The notes below the pieces were generated by a model. It ran no database searches. It was given only the letters and a program-made list of their open reading frames with translations, and was not told the DNA's origin. The position numbers were made by a program, and so were the translations under genes. From positions 62,001 to 126,000 of the forward strand of contig NZ_OANT01000007.1 in the NCBI RefSeq assembly GCF_900096995.1: DNA of 64,000 nucleotides, given 5' to 3'. The DNA comes from Acinetobacter puyangensis. GTDB taxonomy: Bacteria; Pseudomonadota; Gammaproteobacteria; Pseudomonadales; Moraxellaceae. Every line of letters begins with the position of its first letter. Positions within the stretch are counted from its first letter, which is position 1. This document shows positions 62,901-64,000 of the stretch, piece by piece.

Positions 62901-63641
62901 ATGTATGACTTTAAGAATAAGCTCTTTTTAATTACGGGAGCTACCAGTGGAATGGGATTGGTAGCAGCTGAAAAAATAATCAACTTCGGTGGAAAAGTAA
63001 TTATTACTGGAAGAAATGAGTCTAAACTTGCAGCTTTATCAAAGGAACATGGTTCTCGAATTGTTACTTTAAAAAATGATTCGGCAAGTTGGTCAACTGG
63101 CAAAGATTTAGCTCAAGCTGTTTCGAAACATGGAAGATTAGATGGCTTATGGTTGAATGCTGCGATTGCCAGGCTAGATAATTTCAATGAGATAACAGAT
63201 GAAATATATCATCAAGTTATGGACGTAAATGTGAAAGGTCCGATACTACAACTTGCTGCATTGAGTGAACATTTAAATAATAATGCATCTGTTCTTGTTA
63301 CTAGTTCAAGCTCCATTTACGAAGGTGCAGCAACAACTAGCCTTTATGCAGCCTCTAAAGGTGCTATTTCAGCAGCAGCCCGAGTGTGGGCTAGAGAGTT
63401 AGCACCAAGAAGCGTGAGGGTTAACACACTTGTTCCGGGGCCAATTGAAACAAATTTTAGACGTTTTCTATCTGAAGAGGCAAAGTTAGGATTTGAACGA
63501 TTTGTAATAGATCAGGTTCCTTTAGGTCGTTCTGGTACAGCCCAAGAAGCAGCGAATGTCGCCCTATTTTTACTCTCAACTTATTCGTCTTATATCACTG
63601 GGAGTGAAATACCTGTTGATGGTGGATTGATAATGCGGTAA
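62901..63641 (+). CDS. Short-chain dehydrogenase/reductase
   Basis: A 246-residue NAD(P)-dependent oxidoreductase. It carries TGATSGMG (cofactor loop, 14-21), the NAA motif in WLNAAIA, the Ser in VTSSSSIYEG, and the YAASK catalytic Tyr-Lys. PVDGGLIM is the family's end. An Arg in ITGRNES suggests NADPH preference. AGAGGAGAA gives a strong ribosome site. Codon use is more AT-rich than in neighbouring genes and no partner gene is adjacent, so it may have been acquired. The substrate is unknown. Confidence 0.88.
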   Translation: MYDFKNKLFLITGATSGMGLVAAEKIINFGGKVIITGRNESKLAALSKEHGSRIVTLKNDSASWSTGKDLAQAVSKHGRLDGLWLNAAIARLDNFNEITDEIYHQVMDVNVKGPILQLAALSEHLNNNASVLVTSSSSIYEGAATTSLYAASKGAISAAARVWARELAPRSVRVNTLVPGPIETNFRRFLSEEAKLGFERFVIDQVPLGRSGTAQEAANVALFLLSTYSSYITGSEIPVDGGLIMR

Positions 63642-64000
63642 TTATTTGTTTCAGGCATATCTTTTAGATATCTTTTTTAAGTGAAGTTTCATATTTTTGG
63701 CTGAAAATAATATTAGCTACTGCTATTTTTATGCATTGAGTTATAGGAATTTTCATATCATTAATATTTTCAAATTGTTAAAAATAAAAAAACACTATCT
63801 AGATTAATGTGCTCTCTATCGATGGAAGTAATCTAGGCCAACTTCTTCCTATGTGATACAGGCCTGTCAAATTGAAAAATGCCGTCATTCTTACCTTGCG
63901 ATGCTTTAGTCGTATCTCAGGAATCCAGAGTAAAGTTCATGTATTCTTCCTACAGGCACATCAAAAATTGATCCCATTTGTTAAATACCACTTAAAATCC
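63642..64000. other. Gene-free 3' end of the window
   Basis: 359 bp without a supported gene. It has a weak hairpin after the SDR gene (ATATC/GATAT before six T residues, 63657-63677), an 8-bp inverted repeat CTAGATTA/TAATCTAG (63799-63806 and 63829-63836), a 10-bp palindrome ACAGGCCTGT (63858-63867), and a CGTCATTC...GAATCCAG segment (63882-63928). The next gene, if any, starts outside. Confidence 0.45.

Overview
The window comes from a Gammaproteobacterium, almost certainly an Acinetobacter species. The evidence is the murG-murC-ddlB-ftsQ-ftsA-ftsZ-lpxC segment with Acinetobacter-like sequences (Ddl in particular), a homodimeric pyruvate dehydrogenase aceE-aceF pair, an archaic (Csu-type) chaperone-usher pilus operon and AT-rich intergenic DNA. 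There are no phage genes, intact insertion sequences, rRNA, tRNA or CRISPR arrays that I can see.

Region 1 (1-11.8 kb) is a sulfur-scavenging locus. It holds the end of a sulfonate-type ABC permease, its ATPase, a complete TonB-ExbB-ExbD energy system, a Crp/Fnr-type regulator, an AtsK/TauD-type 2-oxoglutarate dioxygenase, a periplasmic sulfonate/sulfate-ester binding protein, a TonB-dependent receptor, an NtaA/DszA-type flavin monooxygenase and a YghZ-like aldo/keto reductase. Together they would carry an organosulfur compound across both membranes and release its sulfur. Region 2 (11.9-17 kb) has an RcnB-like secreted protein, an MFS exporter, the formaldehyde-responsive frmR-frmA pair and metY.

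Region 3 (17.0-23.0 kb) is a six-gene, tightly packed membrane-lipid cluster that resembles E. coli ynbABCD with two extra genes: a CDP-alcohol phosphatidyltransferase with altered active-site aspartates, an alpha/beta-hydrolase/methyltransferase fusion, a PAP2/dual-specificity-phosphatase fusion, a small membrane protein, a PlsC-type acyltransferase and a CdsA-type cytidylyltransferase. Its lipid product is unknown to me, and it is the best candidate here for an undescribed pathway. Next come ygiQ, which carries an in-frame palindromic repeat insertion, and a 411-bp intergenic element made largely of consecutive palindromes (25625-26035).

Region 4 (26-52 kb) is mostly housekeeping: dctA, a DUF2062 protein, an HSL-type hydrolase, a DUF2147 protein, an ArsC/Spx-like protein, a bestrophin, then murG to lpxC (peptidoglycan precursors, division, lipid A), dciA-like, an M23 peptidase, aceE-aceF, a diiron/MBL protein, guaB, glmM, pdxH and recJ. 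Region 5 (52.2-57.8 kb) is a compact archaic chaperone-usher pilus operon with an additional convergent pilin gene. Region 6 (57.9-64 kb) holds two tandem porin-like paralogs, prfB with its programmed frameshift, an ArsR regulator with an Old Yellow Enzyme gene, and a short-chain dehydrogenase.
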